Source of the DNA: Fistulifera solaris
Taxonomy: Eukaryota; Bacillariophyta; Bacillariophyceae; Naviculales; Stauroneidaceae
Assembly (NCBI GenBank): GCA_030295235.1
Contig: AP026164.1
Span: 2,294,001-2,358,000, forward strand
DNA: 64,000 nt
Reading direction: 5' to 3'
Part shown: one piece after another, positions 22,017 through 33,513 of the stretch
Position numbering within the stretch: position 1 is the stretch's first letter
Layout: each line of letters starts with the position of its first letter
The notes under the pieces: model-generated
Told to the model about the DNA's origin: nothing
Seen by the model: only the letters and a program-made list of their open reading frames with translations
Database searches by the model: none
Position numbers and translations under genes: made by a program

Positions 22017-25000
22017 ATGTCGGAAGATGTCAATGAGTATGATGGCATATTCGGGTTCGGTTCAATCATCAACTCATCGACCCACGCGGCATGGCTGGAA
22101 AGCGAAAATGCTTCTTCCTTTGCGGGACGAATGGTTCGCGTCCGCGGGCAGTATCAGCGTGCGTGGAATTTTCGGTCGGCGACAGGCTTTACGGCCTTGG
22201 GTATTATAAAAAGCGATGAAGCGGTACACGTGATGAATGGAGTACTCTTCAAAATTCCGGCTAGTGTCATAGCCGATTTCGATCGACGCGAAGTCGGATA
22301 CGATCGAATTGAAATTCCACAGGATTGCATTGAGCTCTTGGCACCCGAATATCATGAAAAACCTCAGTTGGCCGACGAATTCGGTGACATGCCCGAGAAA
22401 GTGTGGATTTACATCCCTCAAGAGGGGCATGACGCTGACGAAAATCATCCTCTTCTTCAATCTTACGTCGATACAGTAATGCAAGGCTGTTTGGAATGGG
22501 GCGGACAGCCCATGGCACGAGAATTCGTTGCAACGACCGTTCAATGGAGTCCTTATTTCCTTAATGATACCCCATCGTCCCGACGTCCGTGGCTGTTTCG
22601 GAAAGAATACGATACGATCGATAAAATTCTCCGTGAGACCCCGTCAACGCATTTCACTGAACGAAAGCACCCAGAAGAATTCGCTTCCGCTTTTCTTTCC
22701 AACATGCGTGGCATCTGGTCGGTACCGCGACGCAATACAACGTTCACCGGACGGGATAATGTTCTTTGCAAATGCATCAGACTCTCACAACACAATCCAA
22801 GTTGGAAGTCGTGGGAATGGGCGGCGTCGGAAAGACTCAGCTGTGTACGGAATATTGCTATCGATACTATCCTTCTTACTATGGACTAGCGATCTGGCTC
22901 AATGCCGAAAGTGCGGAAACTTTGGCTGCCAACTATCGCCAGCTCATGGCCGATACGACCGATGTCGATGTCAAAGATAAGGATGCTGACGAAGTTGTTA
23001 CCGAGGTAAAAGCCCGTCTGTATCGCTTGAAAGTACCATGGCTTCTTGTATTTGACAATCTGGAGGATCATTCGTTGCTCGAGAAATTCGTGCCTCGCGG
23101 AGGGGCCAGTGGGCACGTTTTAGTGACCTCACGATGGGTGGAGTCTGTAAGTTATGTGACAACGCTTTCCTTGGACTGTTTTGACTCCGCTGAGTCGGTC
23201 GAGTTTCTCTGTCGGTCCGCTGGGGAACGTAATGTACAAGGGAAAGATAACTTAAAAGCCGCCCGAGCGCTGGCTGACCGTTTGGGGCATTTACCGCTAG
23301 CCCTCGGTATGGCAGCCGCATATATGCAGCGATGTGATGTCACTTGCTCGGAATATTTGAATCGATATCATCAAAGTGGTACTCTGCTTGCCCATCGGGC
23401 CAGTAAGCTTGTTGACTATCCGCTAGGAGTCGCCTCAAGTCTCTCGCTCAGTCTGAACGTTATTCAACGGGAAAACAACGAAGCTTTCGAGCTCCTCCAC
23501 TTACTGGGTTGGCTTGGTCCTGATCAGATTACAAAAGCCCTACTGCGATCTCTGTTGACTGCAAAATCAGAAAGGAAGAGCACCGACGAAGAAATGGCAC
23601 TGGTGGCCTCCGCGAGGAAGCAGCGCCTACACAATGCATGTATTTGTTTCTCTCTCACGACAATGTTGGTCGTCACTACAGCCCGACTATCGAAGCAGCG
23701 TTTACGAAACGCAGGGCTTGTGTCGGCTATTTGTGTTGTGTCGACTGTGTTTCATTTGTCAAAAAGCTCGCGCGAAGTACCGGTGAGAACCAGAAAACCA
23801 TCTATTAGTTCTTTCGTGTACGAGGAAACGGACGAAATCTGGAATATATTGAAATCATTTTCCATAATTACCGTCAAACACGGAAAAGGCTCTATGCACC
23901 GCCTTTTGGCACAAGCTCTCAGACATGCACAAAGCGAAGATCTAGCTTGCCGAAATTTGGAAATATGTTTACGTGCTGTGCTAATGGGATGGACTTTTAG
24001 ACCAGAGAAGACCGAAACATGGCAAGCTTCTCTTGCCATTTTGGAACATGCGAAGTCCGTGACAATGCACTCTTTTGAACACAAGACATCAATGCTTGTC
24101 GAAATCGCGAGGTTATCAAAGGAAATAGGCATACTTGCTACAATGGTGCTGAATCGTTTTGTTGAAGCAGAAAGTGCTTTAGAGCACTCGTTAAAGGTAA
24201 TATGTCAGGCCGAACGGACTACTCATACACACCGCATAGTGCAGGCTGAGTCATTGTATGAACTTGGTAGGGTTTTGCGTTACCAAGGGAACTTTGAAAA
24301 GTCTGAGGAAAAACTGCGAGAGTCCCTCATGATTCGAAAGAATCTTAGTCGTCACGATCCTACAATACATCAAGCCATCGCTGAGACGCTACATGAGATC
24401 GGTATGAATGAAGTGAAGCGGCATAACCTTGATTCTGCTGCATCATTCTTCCAGCAGGCTCTTGAGATTAAACAACTCATGGATGCTGAATACAGCTCAA
24501 TACATAGAGATCAACTAGATGCCAGCTACGCCAAAACCTTGCATCAGCTTGCAGCCGTATATGTTGCAAGAAAGCCCCCTTCATTAGCCAAAGCCGAGTC
24601 ATTGTTGCAAGAAGCGCTGAGTCACAGCACCCAGATAGGTCAACGAGCTGCTACACTCAAAGAACTAGCCCGGGTTACCATGCGCCAAGGCCTTCTAGAT
24701 CGCGCAGAACTTTATCTGGCTCAAGCCTTGGAGCTCTACGAAGAGCTTTACGGTGAAAACGCCTCTCACATCAACGTCGCGGCGGTAAAATTCCAGCAAG
24801 GAGCCTTAGAATCACAACGCGCTAGGTTGGAGGAGGCCTGGGTCTGCTTCTCGGACTGCTTACGAATCCGACGCCAGGTGTATGCTTATGCTCGAAACCA
24901 GTCTGACAATTCCGACGAGAATCCTGCCCATCTCGATGTTTCATCTGTACTTCACGAGCTGGGGCACGTTGCTTATAATCAGCACAACGTGAAGTCCGCG

Positions 25001-25631
25001 CTCGAGATGCTCAAAGCCGAAAGATCCGTTTTAGAAAGACTTTTCGAAACGACGCCTACAGAAAGAATCACGCAAGCTCGCTTAACGAACCTCACGTGGA
25101 TGAAAAAGTGCTATCAAACGATTGGTGACGAAGAAGCGATGCTTCAAATCGCTACGGAAAGAAAGGGATTGAAACTCAGAAAGAAAGTTACCGAAAACGA
25201 CTCAAAGCACCATATAAGCGACAATAATTTGGAAAATAGGACTCCGATTCAAGTCGAATCGTTGCGATGCCGTCTTGTAGTCAGGCAGTTTGCGCTGGCC
25301 AGTGATACGGAACGAGCTGCGTTCAACGGCGACGTTCAGACCGTTCTCGCCGAGCTGGATATCGCAATCAGCAATTCCGAGTCAAATTCTATGCGATCAG
25401 GTGCCATAATATTTTATAACACTGTGACCAAAGCGCTTGCTTCCAAGCAAGTGGTCCCCAAAGACGTCTTGCTGCGAGCTTGTGACGATTTGCGGTAAGC
25501 AGACAGTCTCTCTTGCGATTTTTTTTGTTAGTTCGTCACCAACAACTGTTCCCCACTTTTTCACCTACATCAGGGATGTCCTTCGTGATCAAGGTATACA
25601 AGTCAATGATATGATGCAAAAAGCTTTGTAA
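22017..25631 (+). CDS. STAND ATPase: GGCT-like domain fused to NB-ARC and TPR repeats
   Basis: The first ~190 residues resemble the gamma-glutamylcyclotransferase/AIG2-like fold: FGFGSIIN near the start, GFTALGI, then a FDRREVGYDRI segment carrying the glutamate expected of the family. An NB-ARC nucleotide-binding module follows: FTGRDNVL entry, P-loop GMGGVGKTQL, Walker B WLLVFDNLED, sensor HVLVTSRW, and a GLPL-like LGHLPLALGMAAAYM. The rest is a winged-helix-like part and at least five TPR units (YELGRVLRYQGNFEKSEEKL onward). This is NLR/STAND architecture: a signalling ATPase held off by its repeats. Three T at 22765-22767 must be four to join the GGCT part to the P-loop part. A second disturbed stretch lies at 23,590-23,820. 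An intron at 25495-25573 (GTAAGC/CAG, 79 bases) gives the C-terminus DVLRDQGIQVNDMMQKAL. Total is ~1,180 residues. Confidence 0.82.
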
Positions 25632-25714
25632 CATTATTCTATATGTGTCTCTTGAGGACAAAACGCTGTGAAGTTGCTTGTTGCTAGGGTACTGAATTAG
25701 AGTTGTAAACCGTA

Positions 25715-26489
25715 TTAGAACATTCCAAACAATTTCTTCTTGTCACCCGGAGCGTTTTGTAGCTTTTCCACGAGAAATTCCTGCACATCGCCACCGAATG
25801 CCTTGGCATAGTTCGGTCGTTTCGCGCAAGCTTGCATGTAGCTTTGCACGTTAGGCCATTGACTCATGTCTTGAAGCACAGTAGGAAAGAACTGCAATGT
25901 ATACAACAAATAAGACGAAACAGCCACATCGGCACAAGAAAATCCAGCATCCGGGACGAGCCACATTGACCCAGTTTTCTTTTGATTGGCTTGCAGAATC
26001 TCTTCGAGTCGATTGATGCGTTTGTTGGGCTTTCGCAGGCCCGTATCGTACACTTTGCCTTCGGGTGTCTCCCAAGAAACAAATGGGATCCAGTGACGCG
26101 TTGGCCCACACAATCCAGGCCGTGACCGCCGCGGCCGCTGCCGGACTCATTTTATCGGCCGCAAATTTCTGATGCAAATACTGCAGAATGGCACCAGATT
26201 CAAAGACGACAACATCGTTGTCGTCCGTCAGACACGGAAGTTGACCGAATGGATGGGGATTCTGTTGTAAATTACCCATAGCAAAGTTGACACCCAGTTC
26301 GAAACAAGCCCAGTTGACCAACGGAGAGCGAGAACCGGGATGGCCATAAATGGTGACTGGCAAGGCCGTGCTGGACGTGGCAGAGGAGGAAGGCCTCGTC
26401 TGCAGCGAACGATGGGCTTTGTGTGGGCTAAATGAGTCCGCGGTCGCCAGTAAGAGCGCAACGAACCCGATACAAGCTAGAAGAGTCAT
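25715..26489 (-). CDS. Plastid-targeted glutathione S-transferase-like protein
   Basis: The N-terminus MTLLACIGFVALLLATADSFSP is a signal peptide ending in a diatom plastid-import motif of the ASAFAP class, with Phe right after the predicted cleavage site. A Ser/Arg-rich transit region (HKAHRSLQTRPSSS) follows, so import into the plastid through the ER is expected. Then comes the GST thioredoxin-like domain: VTIYGHPGSRSPLVNWACFELG, FGQLPCLTDD, VVFESGAILQYLHQKF with the conserved ES-AI motif. The helical domain is in the next frame: INRLEEILQANQ, WLVPDAGFSCADVAVSSYLLY. Three G (on the minus strand; 26071-26073) should be four, giving FLGETPEGKVYDTGL. The total length of ~257 residues suits a GST plus presequence. 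Substrate is unknown. Confidence 0.85.
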
Positions 26490-27126
26490 GGTGAATGCTT
26501 AAGACACATGAAATAGACGACTATTTTCTTCTCTTCGCCTTGGATTGCTTTGTTCTGTGTTTATTTTCTCGATAAAAATCAAGGAGAGCGCGATCGAGTG
26601 AATAATAATTAACAGTGCACTGTCGTAAAACACGTCATCGCCTTGACTATAGACACAAAATGTATTCTCAACTTTTCCACGACTGCACTTCAGTCATGAA
26701 TCATCCATTCCGAGTCAGTCGTCGTCTTCGTCGTGGCGAAATGCTACTGTTCGTTCTGCTAGCTTGGTAAACGGTAAACCATCTTTGACTTTATCGCAAT
26801 GCGCTTAACTTGAGCAGCATTTGCATTACACGCCTCGATTGCCTTGAAACTCGATAGCGTATACCCTGGTAGCCAAAGAAAGTCTCAACGTGTTCACGAC
26901 TGGATTTTTAGTCACGAGGCTAGCTGTTTCTCGCGACCTCTTTTTTGTTTATTTGCTGAGCATAAAAAACGTCCCCCTTCCATCGTATACCTCTTTCAGC
27001 AAAACATTATGCATCTCATGACGCAGCGTCCCACTTATATTTTTACTAGTGAACTGATTTGTTGGTTGCTGGCCCTACAATTGCTTTCCCAACGTTACAT
27101 CGAAGCTTCGATCTTTTCATAGAAGC
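26490..27126. other. Intergenic between divergent genes
   Basis: Divergent promoter region for the GST and the HECT ligase. The only notable feature is the CACGACTG-type inverted repeat at 26678-26701. Confidence 0.5.
26678..26701 (+). repeat. Dispersed inverted-repeat element, copy 1
   Basis: CACGACTG-CAC-TTCAGTCATGAAT. It matches copy 2 at 39150-39173 in 23 of 24 bases, and copy 3 at 55465-55484 (minus strand) over the arms. The arms ACGACTG and CAGTCAT are near-complementary. Confidence 0.7.
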
Positions 27127-29726
27127 ATGACACCGGATTGTCAGTGCACGGGGTGCATTCATCCGGATTGTGGGAAATGTCAGGCCTGTCGAGAAAGCAA
27201 CGGTGGTCTTTGTTTGCTACGAAGATGTCAAAGGTTTGCTTATTTGCTTGCATCGGAAGAAAAATGGCAGAAAGAGGTACACAGAGTGAATAGCAGTGCG
27301 CACTGCAACGCTCGTTCTGCGAAAACGCTTCCGCGGTACATCCAATCGACAAAACAGAGTGATAGAGATCCTCATCATAACACGGTACCCATCTTGCCCA
27401 AAAGTCTTTCCACGATACACGAAGACATCAAGGTAACGCGTCCAAAAGCCTTTCCTTGCGGAACATGCTCGCAGTGCCTCCTGGGAGCGTGTCAAATCTG
27501 CTCCTCCTGCCTTGACACGACGCGAAAAAAGAAATGCCCATTTCTGGTTTGCGAGGATGTTGCATATTCGATTCACCAAATCAAAAGTGCAGAGCGTATG
27601 GCTCGGCGAGCCTTCCAGGCGCACCCACAACGGTTGTTGAGAGGTTTCGAGAGTCTTTACGGCGTCGATGGATTCATGACACGACAAAAAACCGAACGGC
27701 AAAAGGAAAAAGAATCTCTTTACAACAACATGTTTGGTGAAAAGATGATACGCCACATCGACACATTATGCTCCGATCCCGATTTCCTCGCACACCCAAA
27801 GCGCGTAAAACAGACGATGATAGCATCGTCCGGACAAGTACGTCCTCTTGGAATGATAACAAAATCGCCAAGGTTACTCCCTGTCAAGTCTTGAACGATA
27901 CCAAGAGAAGCCAAAATAATACATGGCATACTTCCGATACATGCGAAATTTTCGCCGACAATCCAAGTGCTCATAGTCTTGACTGTCGGTCTCTCGAAAC
28001 AGGGCACAAACGAAAAGTTGAAGACGATACCTATGCAATACAAAAAGCGAAAATCGCAAGGACGAATCGATACGATGACTTTGCATCGTCTCGATTGAAG
28101 TTGCCTCCCAAACAACTTTTCGTCGATCCTCTCAACGACAAAGTGGCTCCGCTGACATCGCTAAAGCAAGAACCCAAAAATCCGTGCCCACGTTGTAGAA
28201 TTGTGACTGTGCGCGGACTTTGTTTCGACTGCAATCGGATTCAAAATATCAACTCGAATGACATTCTTTTTTCTCATGCCAAGATGGATCCAGCAAAGAA
28301 GGCTCGTGTGATGCAGTATATTCAATCTTCATTGCGCGTCTCTACGATGAAAAACGATTTCAGCAGTGGAGCTTCGTCTGTCCATAACGAGCAAACGAAA
28401 TTGAAAGTCAAGTTCGACGATTCCTCTTATGAGTACATGGAGCGTCTGTGGCGTGATCGCGATCATCTGTACCTTTTTGGAGATCGGATACTGCGCCATC
28501 CGGCTTCGTTTGTTGCCGGTATCGACGCATCAACACGCCGTGGTAAGTGCGCCATTTGCAAATAGTGAATGGTCATCTTTATCTCATCGATAGTATGGCA
28601 GATGGTGCACGCCGCAAAGAGGATGAGGTGCGAGGCAACGATGGCGGAGGTCCCACACGCCAGTTTCTTTCTATGTTCTGGCGCTACCTACCAAATGTGA
28701 CTGTAACGAACAAGATTTATGGCAAGTTCAGTTTATTTGAGGAAACGAACACTACTTATCTGCGACCGCTATGCGACGACAAAATCTACAGATTGATGGA
28801 AGACTACTACAAGTTAGAAGAGACCTCAATCTATCGCTGCTACAGAGCCTTGGGGCGAATGATTGGTTTTTGCATTCTGCATCAATTTCACATTAACCAT
28901 AATGTCCTTTCTAAAATCCATCGCAACTACCTTTTTCGCGGTGCTTCTCCCAAAGATTCTTTCGGTACCAACGTCAAGGACACGCTGTGTAATAATCTGG
29001 GAACTCTCCTCGATTGCGAAGCTGATAAAGTGATAAACCTTGATCAAAGACTCCGAGATGATGCTTATGAAATCTATATCGAGCAAAATATGATTTTTCT
29101 CGAAGCGGTGAAAGAAGGAATGCGATTGGGTACGTTCAATAGATGTCATCTGACTGAACGAAACTATTCTCGTTCGCCTCACGCTATTCAAAACTGAGCC
29201 AGAAGTTATGACTGCCGAGACTATCCCGGAGACTTTCAGCTGCATCGATCCGTCGTTGATAGATGAATTATTTTTTGGAACGACAACATTCGATGTTGAA
29301 GACTTGATTGCCGCATTGAGACCCGTTTACGCAGGTGAAGCCGAACATGGGTCTTCAGACCCAAACATCATTAATCGACTAGTGATACAGAAGAAGACGC
29401 TACGAAGAAACGGTATGGGTAGCCAACCAGAGGGTGCTTTTGTAAATGTTATCCGCTCGTTGAATCGCTGTAACAAGGACTTCCTGACCACTTTCGTACT
29501 GTATGTGACCGGATATGAGTACTTGCCAGCAGCTCACACCATCAACATTGAATTCAATTACAAAGAAATGCCCAGCAACGATGCTTTACCCGTCAGCCAT
29601 ACTTGTGTGAACACTCTGAAACTGCCTGGTCTGGCTTATAATGCGAACGAAGATCTCATCAGAGAAAAACTAAGTATGGCGTTGAGTTATCTCAAACAAT
29701 CAAAACTTGAGTTCAACATGAAATAG
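27127..29726 (+). CDS. HECT-type E3 ubiquitin ligase with N-terminal CXXC-type cysteine clusters
   Basis: The C-terminal ~400 residues are a HECT domain. The N-lobe has GNDGGGPTRQFLSMFWRYL and YRALGRMIGFCILHQ. The C-lobe contains IRSLNRCNKDFLTTFVLYVTG and the catalytic cysteine in LPVSHTCVNTLKLP, followed by a short acidic/hydrophobic tail as in other HECTs. The N-terminus has two clusters similar to CXXC zinc fingers (CQCTGC, CGKCQAC at residues ~5-35; CGTCSQC, CQICSSC at ~115-140) and a further CPRC/CFDC pair, which may bind nucleic acid or protein. Introns at 28543-28601 and 29130-29205 join the HECT pieces in phase. A run of four A (27807-27810) probably should be five. Final length is ~820 residues. 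No WW or C2 domains are seen, so the substrate is unknown. Confidence 0.88.
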
Positions 29727-29778
29727 AACGACACGACTACTTCCTATCAATATATTCAGCCGACATGAAGGAAAAATT

Positions 29779-31269
29779 TTACCATGTCGTGTTCACCGAC
29801 TCTATATTGTTGATGTTGCACGAAGAGGAATTCGATTTATCTGAATTACTAGTGTTCTTCTTCGTCACTACTGTCTGTGTCACCGAAGACATCAAAAGAT
29901 TTTGAAATACCTTTCCGTGCTGTCGCAGACGGTTCGTGCTCAAACAGCAATCCAGTTGGTTGGCTACAACCTGCGAAGCGCGTCGGATCCCCATCAAGTT
30001 GGCCGCATCAGGACCGGTATACAGTGAACTCAACGCTCCAACAACAAACATGTGAGGCGCGAGTTGTAAGTCTTGCGTTACTGCAGGGAGACCACCGTGA
30101 ATGCCGAGCTCCGGGTGCATCTTTTGAATGCTTCTAATGAGTGAATGAGCCTCACAGTCAGGTTGATATCCACAAGCTAAAATGATAGCATCAAAGTCGT
30201 AAGAATGGTCTCCAATCTGCGTCCGAATATATTTCCCTTCTTCTATGTCCTCGCACAAAATCTTGGGAGTCCCTACAACACGATGCAACAAACCCTGCTG
30301 TTCGAGGCGCTCTAAATCTTTCATATAACCAGGCGGGACGCTGCCTCCGCCTCTCGTGCCTTTTAACAGAGCCAGTCGTTCTTTGATGGATAAGTGATAA
30401 AAGTCGTATAAACACTTATTGGTGTGTCGTTTGTCAAACCATTCGACCGGAATATCAAAATGTCGGCTGGAGAGCGTACGACGGCTGCACAAAACTACTT
30501 GCCGTGCTGTTTTGGCACAACGTTGCGCCACTTGAACAGCCGTTAAACCGCCCCCTAGTACAAGGACTGACCGTGGAGAGCACGCCAAGACGCTCGTCAT
30601 GTCCGTCCATTGACACACGCGGGGGAAGGAACGCATGTGGGAAAGAGATGTGGGCCAGATGGGGCGACCAATGGGACCCATGGCAAGAATCAAATGATCC
30701 GTGCCAACAAGGACATGCTCTTCGTTCATCGTTTCAACAGTCAATTGAAAACGACGAGAACCGCCGCCACGCTCGACATGGATAGCACTTCCTTGCAAAA
30801 AGTCGTGTTTAAGCCGTTGACTCAAATCGTCACAAAAATCACGAAATAAACGAGCTGAAGGAAGTTTCCACAACCCAATCTGCGATTGTCCCAACGGCAA
30901 TAGCTCTTTGCGGTCGAAGAGACCTGATTCATGGAGTTCGTCAACTCGATTATGCTCGACGGCAAACGCGAGCAAAGCATTGGCATCAAAGAGATTCGGA
31001 TGTGCCAATGCCGGTGATCGAAGGTGCTCGATCTGAAGTGTCGCGAACGAATTGTTCCATTTCTGCATCCATGACGAATGGGGATCAACAATACAAACCG
31101 AAAGGGTATCAGTCTTCTTTTGACGCCGAAAAAAGGTGTGCGCTCTCTCGATCTGCTCGTCATTCAAGACGTCCAAGGAGTACGGTTCTCGGATTGCTGA
31201 CAGGCTCGCAAGACCGGCGGGCCCCGAGCCGACGATACAGATATCGTATGAATAGTTCGAATTGACCAT
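29779..31269 (-). CDS. FAD/NADPH-dependent oxidoreductase (flavin monooxygenase-like)
   Basis: A 496-residue single-exon protein of the two-dinucleotide-binding flavoprotein class. It resembles lysine/ornithine N-monooxygenases and related FAD oxidoreductases. The FAD site is near the N-terminus (DICIVGSGPAGLASLSA). The NADPH site lies mid-protein (SVLVLGGGLTAVQVAQRCA), with a following CSRR loop. A GTDHLILAMGPIGRP stretch matches the ATG-like motif before it. Near the C-terminus IILACGYQPD and MFVVGALSSLYTGPDAANLMG complete the FAD domain. The last ~45 residues are Asn/Ser-rich and disordered. No signal peptide is visible. The gene is intact, unlike most neighbours. The substrate cannot be read from the sequence. 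Confidence 0.82.
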   Translation of the reverse strand: MVNSNYSYDICIVGSGPAGLASLSAIREPYSLDVLNDEQIERAHTFFRRQKKTDTLSVCIVDPHSSWMQKWNNSFATLQIEHLRSPALAHPNLFDANALLAFAVEHNRVDELHESGLFDRKELLPLGQSQIGLWKLPSARLFRDFCDDLSQRLKHDFLQGSAIHVERGGGSRRFQLTVETMNEEHVLVGTDHLILAMGPIGRPIWPTSLSHMRSFPRVCQWTDMTSVLACSPRSVLVLGGGLTAVQVAQRCAKTARQVVLCSRRTLSSRHFDIPVEWFDKRHTNKCLYDFYHLSIKERLALLKGTRGGGSVPPGYMKDLERLEQQGLLHRVVGTPKILCEDIEEGKYIRTQIGDHSYDFDAIILACGYQPDCEAHSLIRSIQKMHPELGIHGGLPAVTQDLQLAPHMFVVGALSSLYTGPDAANLMGIRRASQVVANQLDCCLSTNRLRQHGKVFQNLLMSSVTQTVVTKKNTSNSDKSNSSSCNINNIESVNTTW

Positions 31270-31935
31270 CTTTGTTTACGAAAGGTAGAAAGGAATGTCA
31301 TAAAGATAGAGTCGAGACTGTGATAGCGTTCGATGTGTGAGAAAGGTGCCAAAGATGATTAGAAGACGAAAACGTCGCGCCGATTAAGGCTTTTTTAAAA
31401 TCTCCTCTTCCTGCATGTAGGCTTTTAATAAAGGCCCATTGTGTTTAAGTAGTAAGTAGTATGGCCTATAGAGCGTTAAGTACTCGAAAAGGAGGCGTTC
31501 CTTTGTTATTGACGCTTTTTGTGAAGCAATCAAAACGCATGAGTCGAAAGCCTTTGGCCTAACAAGTCTTGCGGCAAATGAGTCACTATTGATCTCTATC
31601 TCCGGAGAGAATAAAGGATACTTGCTCCTCTCGCCACGTTTTCGCCCCCGTGTGCTTGAGTTGCGCCCGAGAAGCAACGAGAAGTTAGATCCAAAAATAT
31701 GAGATACTTTCAAATCCAATTATCTTCATCTAGTCTATCCTGCTCTTTTTATTTGACGTACAGGGTACCGTACCGATACCGGTACCGTACCGGTACCTGA
31801 CGACTGCTCATTCAGCAGTCCTTGCACTTGAACTTTGCTGGCACAGTCGCGCGATTGCGGACGCATGTGTGAGTCACGTCAAACCGTGATTCGAAAGTCA
31901 CGACATCGACATGCACCTCGAATCGCGATGCTGCG
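31270..31935. other. Intergenic between divergent genes
   Basis: Between the FAD oxidoreductase start and the GT92 start. A 111-codon minus-strand frame at 31384-31719 has no recognisable features and is not called. A dense GGTACC cluster lies at 31763-31798, and just after it a hairpin GACTGCT-CATTC-AGCAGTC. Confidence 0.5.
31763..31798. repeat. GGTACC cluster, nearly palindromic
   Basis: Thirty-six bases built almost only from GGTACC, GTACC and CCGGTACC words. The centre is palindromic except for one base. It lies about 140 bases upstream of the GT92 start codon. Confidence 0.7.
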
Positions 31936-33513
31936 ATGATTGCATTACAAACCAAATTCGTTCGGTCGATGAATCCTGAAACCAAGAGGCAAAAGAAACA
32001 ATCGGTCTTACAATGTTTTATGCTAGCTCTTCTCTCGGCATGTTTCTTGATCGCAGCGAATACGATTTTTCATTCTGCGCAATGGATTACGGGTGAGTTT
32101 TCGAACTATCAGAAGCATAAGGAAGCTTTTCTGCAGTCTTCGGCCGTGAATACCACAAAATTAGAGCACAGAGAAAGGGGTATGTCCTCTTGTTTACTGG
32201 TGATGGATGATAATCATTTCTTGATCGAATGGCTGGCTTATCATTATCATGTACTGCCACTTCGTCATTTGATTGTCGCTGTCGATCCCCGTAGCCGAAC
32301 ATCTCCTAGGTCTATCTTGGAACGCTATCGAACACGGATCAATATCACGCTATGGAACGACAAAGATTATTATACAGCAAATCAGAAAGAGCGCGAGGAA
32401 GCGGAATACTGGGCGGAACGGAAATTTGGGAGCGATATACCCAAGTCGTTAATTCAGCATCGAGCTCGTCAACGCTTGTTTTATTATCATTGCATGCAAC
32501 ATTTAAAAGCCGAAGGACGCGAATGGACTTTATTGACGGATTCTGATGAATTCCTCCGCATCAATTATCAAACGGTACACCAGGTTTCAAATCCAGCGAT
32601 CGATTCGATCGTCATCCCACCGATTTCCGAGGAGGGCTCGGTACTAACATTTCTTCACCACAATCAACGCAACCCTGCTTTCAATATAAGCTCATCCGGT
32701 CCCTGTCTTCAAGTACCGCGAATCCGATTCGGTACTGTCGAACGAGACAACGTTCATGTCTCGGCTCATAATACCATCGGAATTAATGCGAGTGCACTGC
32801 AAACCACTCGCTTTCAGACACACGCCAAATCGGGCAATTATCCGCTCAATCGCATTTCCAAAGTGTTGGTCAATCTACAACAAGTCCCGTGGGAGGACTT
32901 GGTTCCCGTCGAAAGCATTCATTTACCGCTCAGACACCTGTGCAAACGACGCAAGTTGCACATTCGAACCCATCAACAAGTCTTGGTGTTACAACACTAT
33001 ATCGGAACGTGGCAGCAATATTCATTTCGGGAGGATGCCCGGACGGGGAATGAACGGAGTGCCCAGGTACGTGCCTTCTTATCGCTATGTTCTGACAGGT
33101 AGTGTACAATTGCTGATTGTGTGTCTTTCAAGTCGTATCAAAAGGCAGCCAACGTGGCACAAGAGACAGACGATGCGATTGTTCCGTGGATTCAAGGCTT
33201 TGTCGAACATCAGGGCCTTGCAGCAGCACAAGAGTTATTGAAAGATGTAGGTGAAGTGCCTGTCGTTTCACAAGTACCCTCTGTCAATAAGACGACACCT
33301 GTTAAGAAGTCGCTGGCAGCCAAGGAACCGCCAGCCAAGCCCGTGAGATGGCTACTCACCGATCCACCAACACCTAGCATCCAATTGTTACCTCTAGCTG
33401 CAACGAATCAAACCAAAGTGCCGCTCGTGTTGGCCGAAGGAGTCGAAAGCGTGGAAGGGGATGATGAAATCGCACCACCCGATAAGATTGATTGGGACAA
33501 AGCCTTTCCTTGA
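31936..33513 (+). CDS. Type II membrane glycosyltransferase, family 92 (DUF23)-like
   Basis: A short cytosolic tail (MIALQTKFVRSMNPETKRQKK), one membrane anchor (LQCFMLALLSACFLIAANTIF) and a lumenal domain give the usual Golgi type II layout. The lumenal part carries MDDNHFLIEWLAYHYHVLPLRHLIVAVDP, which matches the GT92 opening (N-E-W-hxxG-V), and WTLLTDSDEF with a D-x-D-like metal-binding motif. HAKSGNY and VNLQQVPW come later. GT92 members add galactose or related sugars to N-glycan cores or pectic galactan. A 66-base intron (33067-33132, GTACGT to AAG) leads to a C-terminal exon with QKAANVAQETDDAIVPW and a Pro/Thr-rich tail ending DKIDWDKAFP. The main exon is intact. Confidence 0.82.

Noticed and set aside
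31384-31719. Minus-strand 111-codon frame
   Set aside because: No domain and no start context; likely chance.
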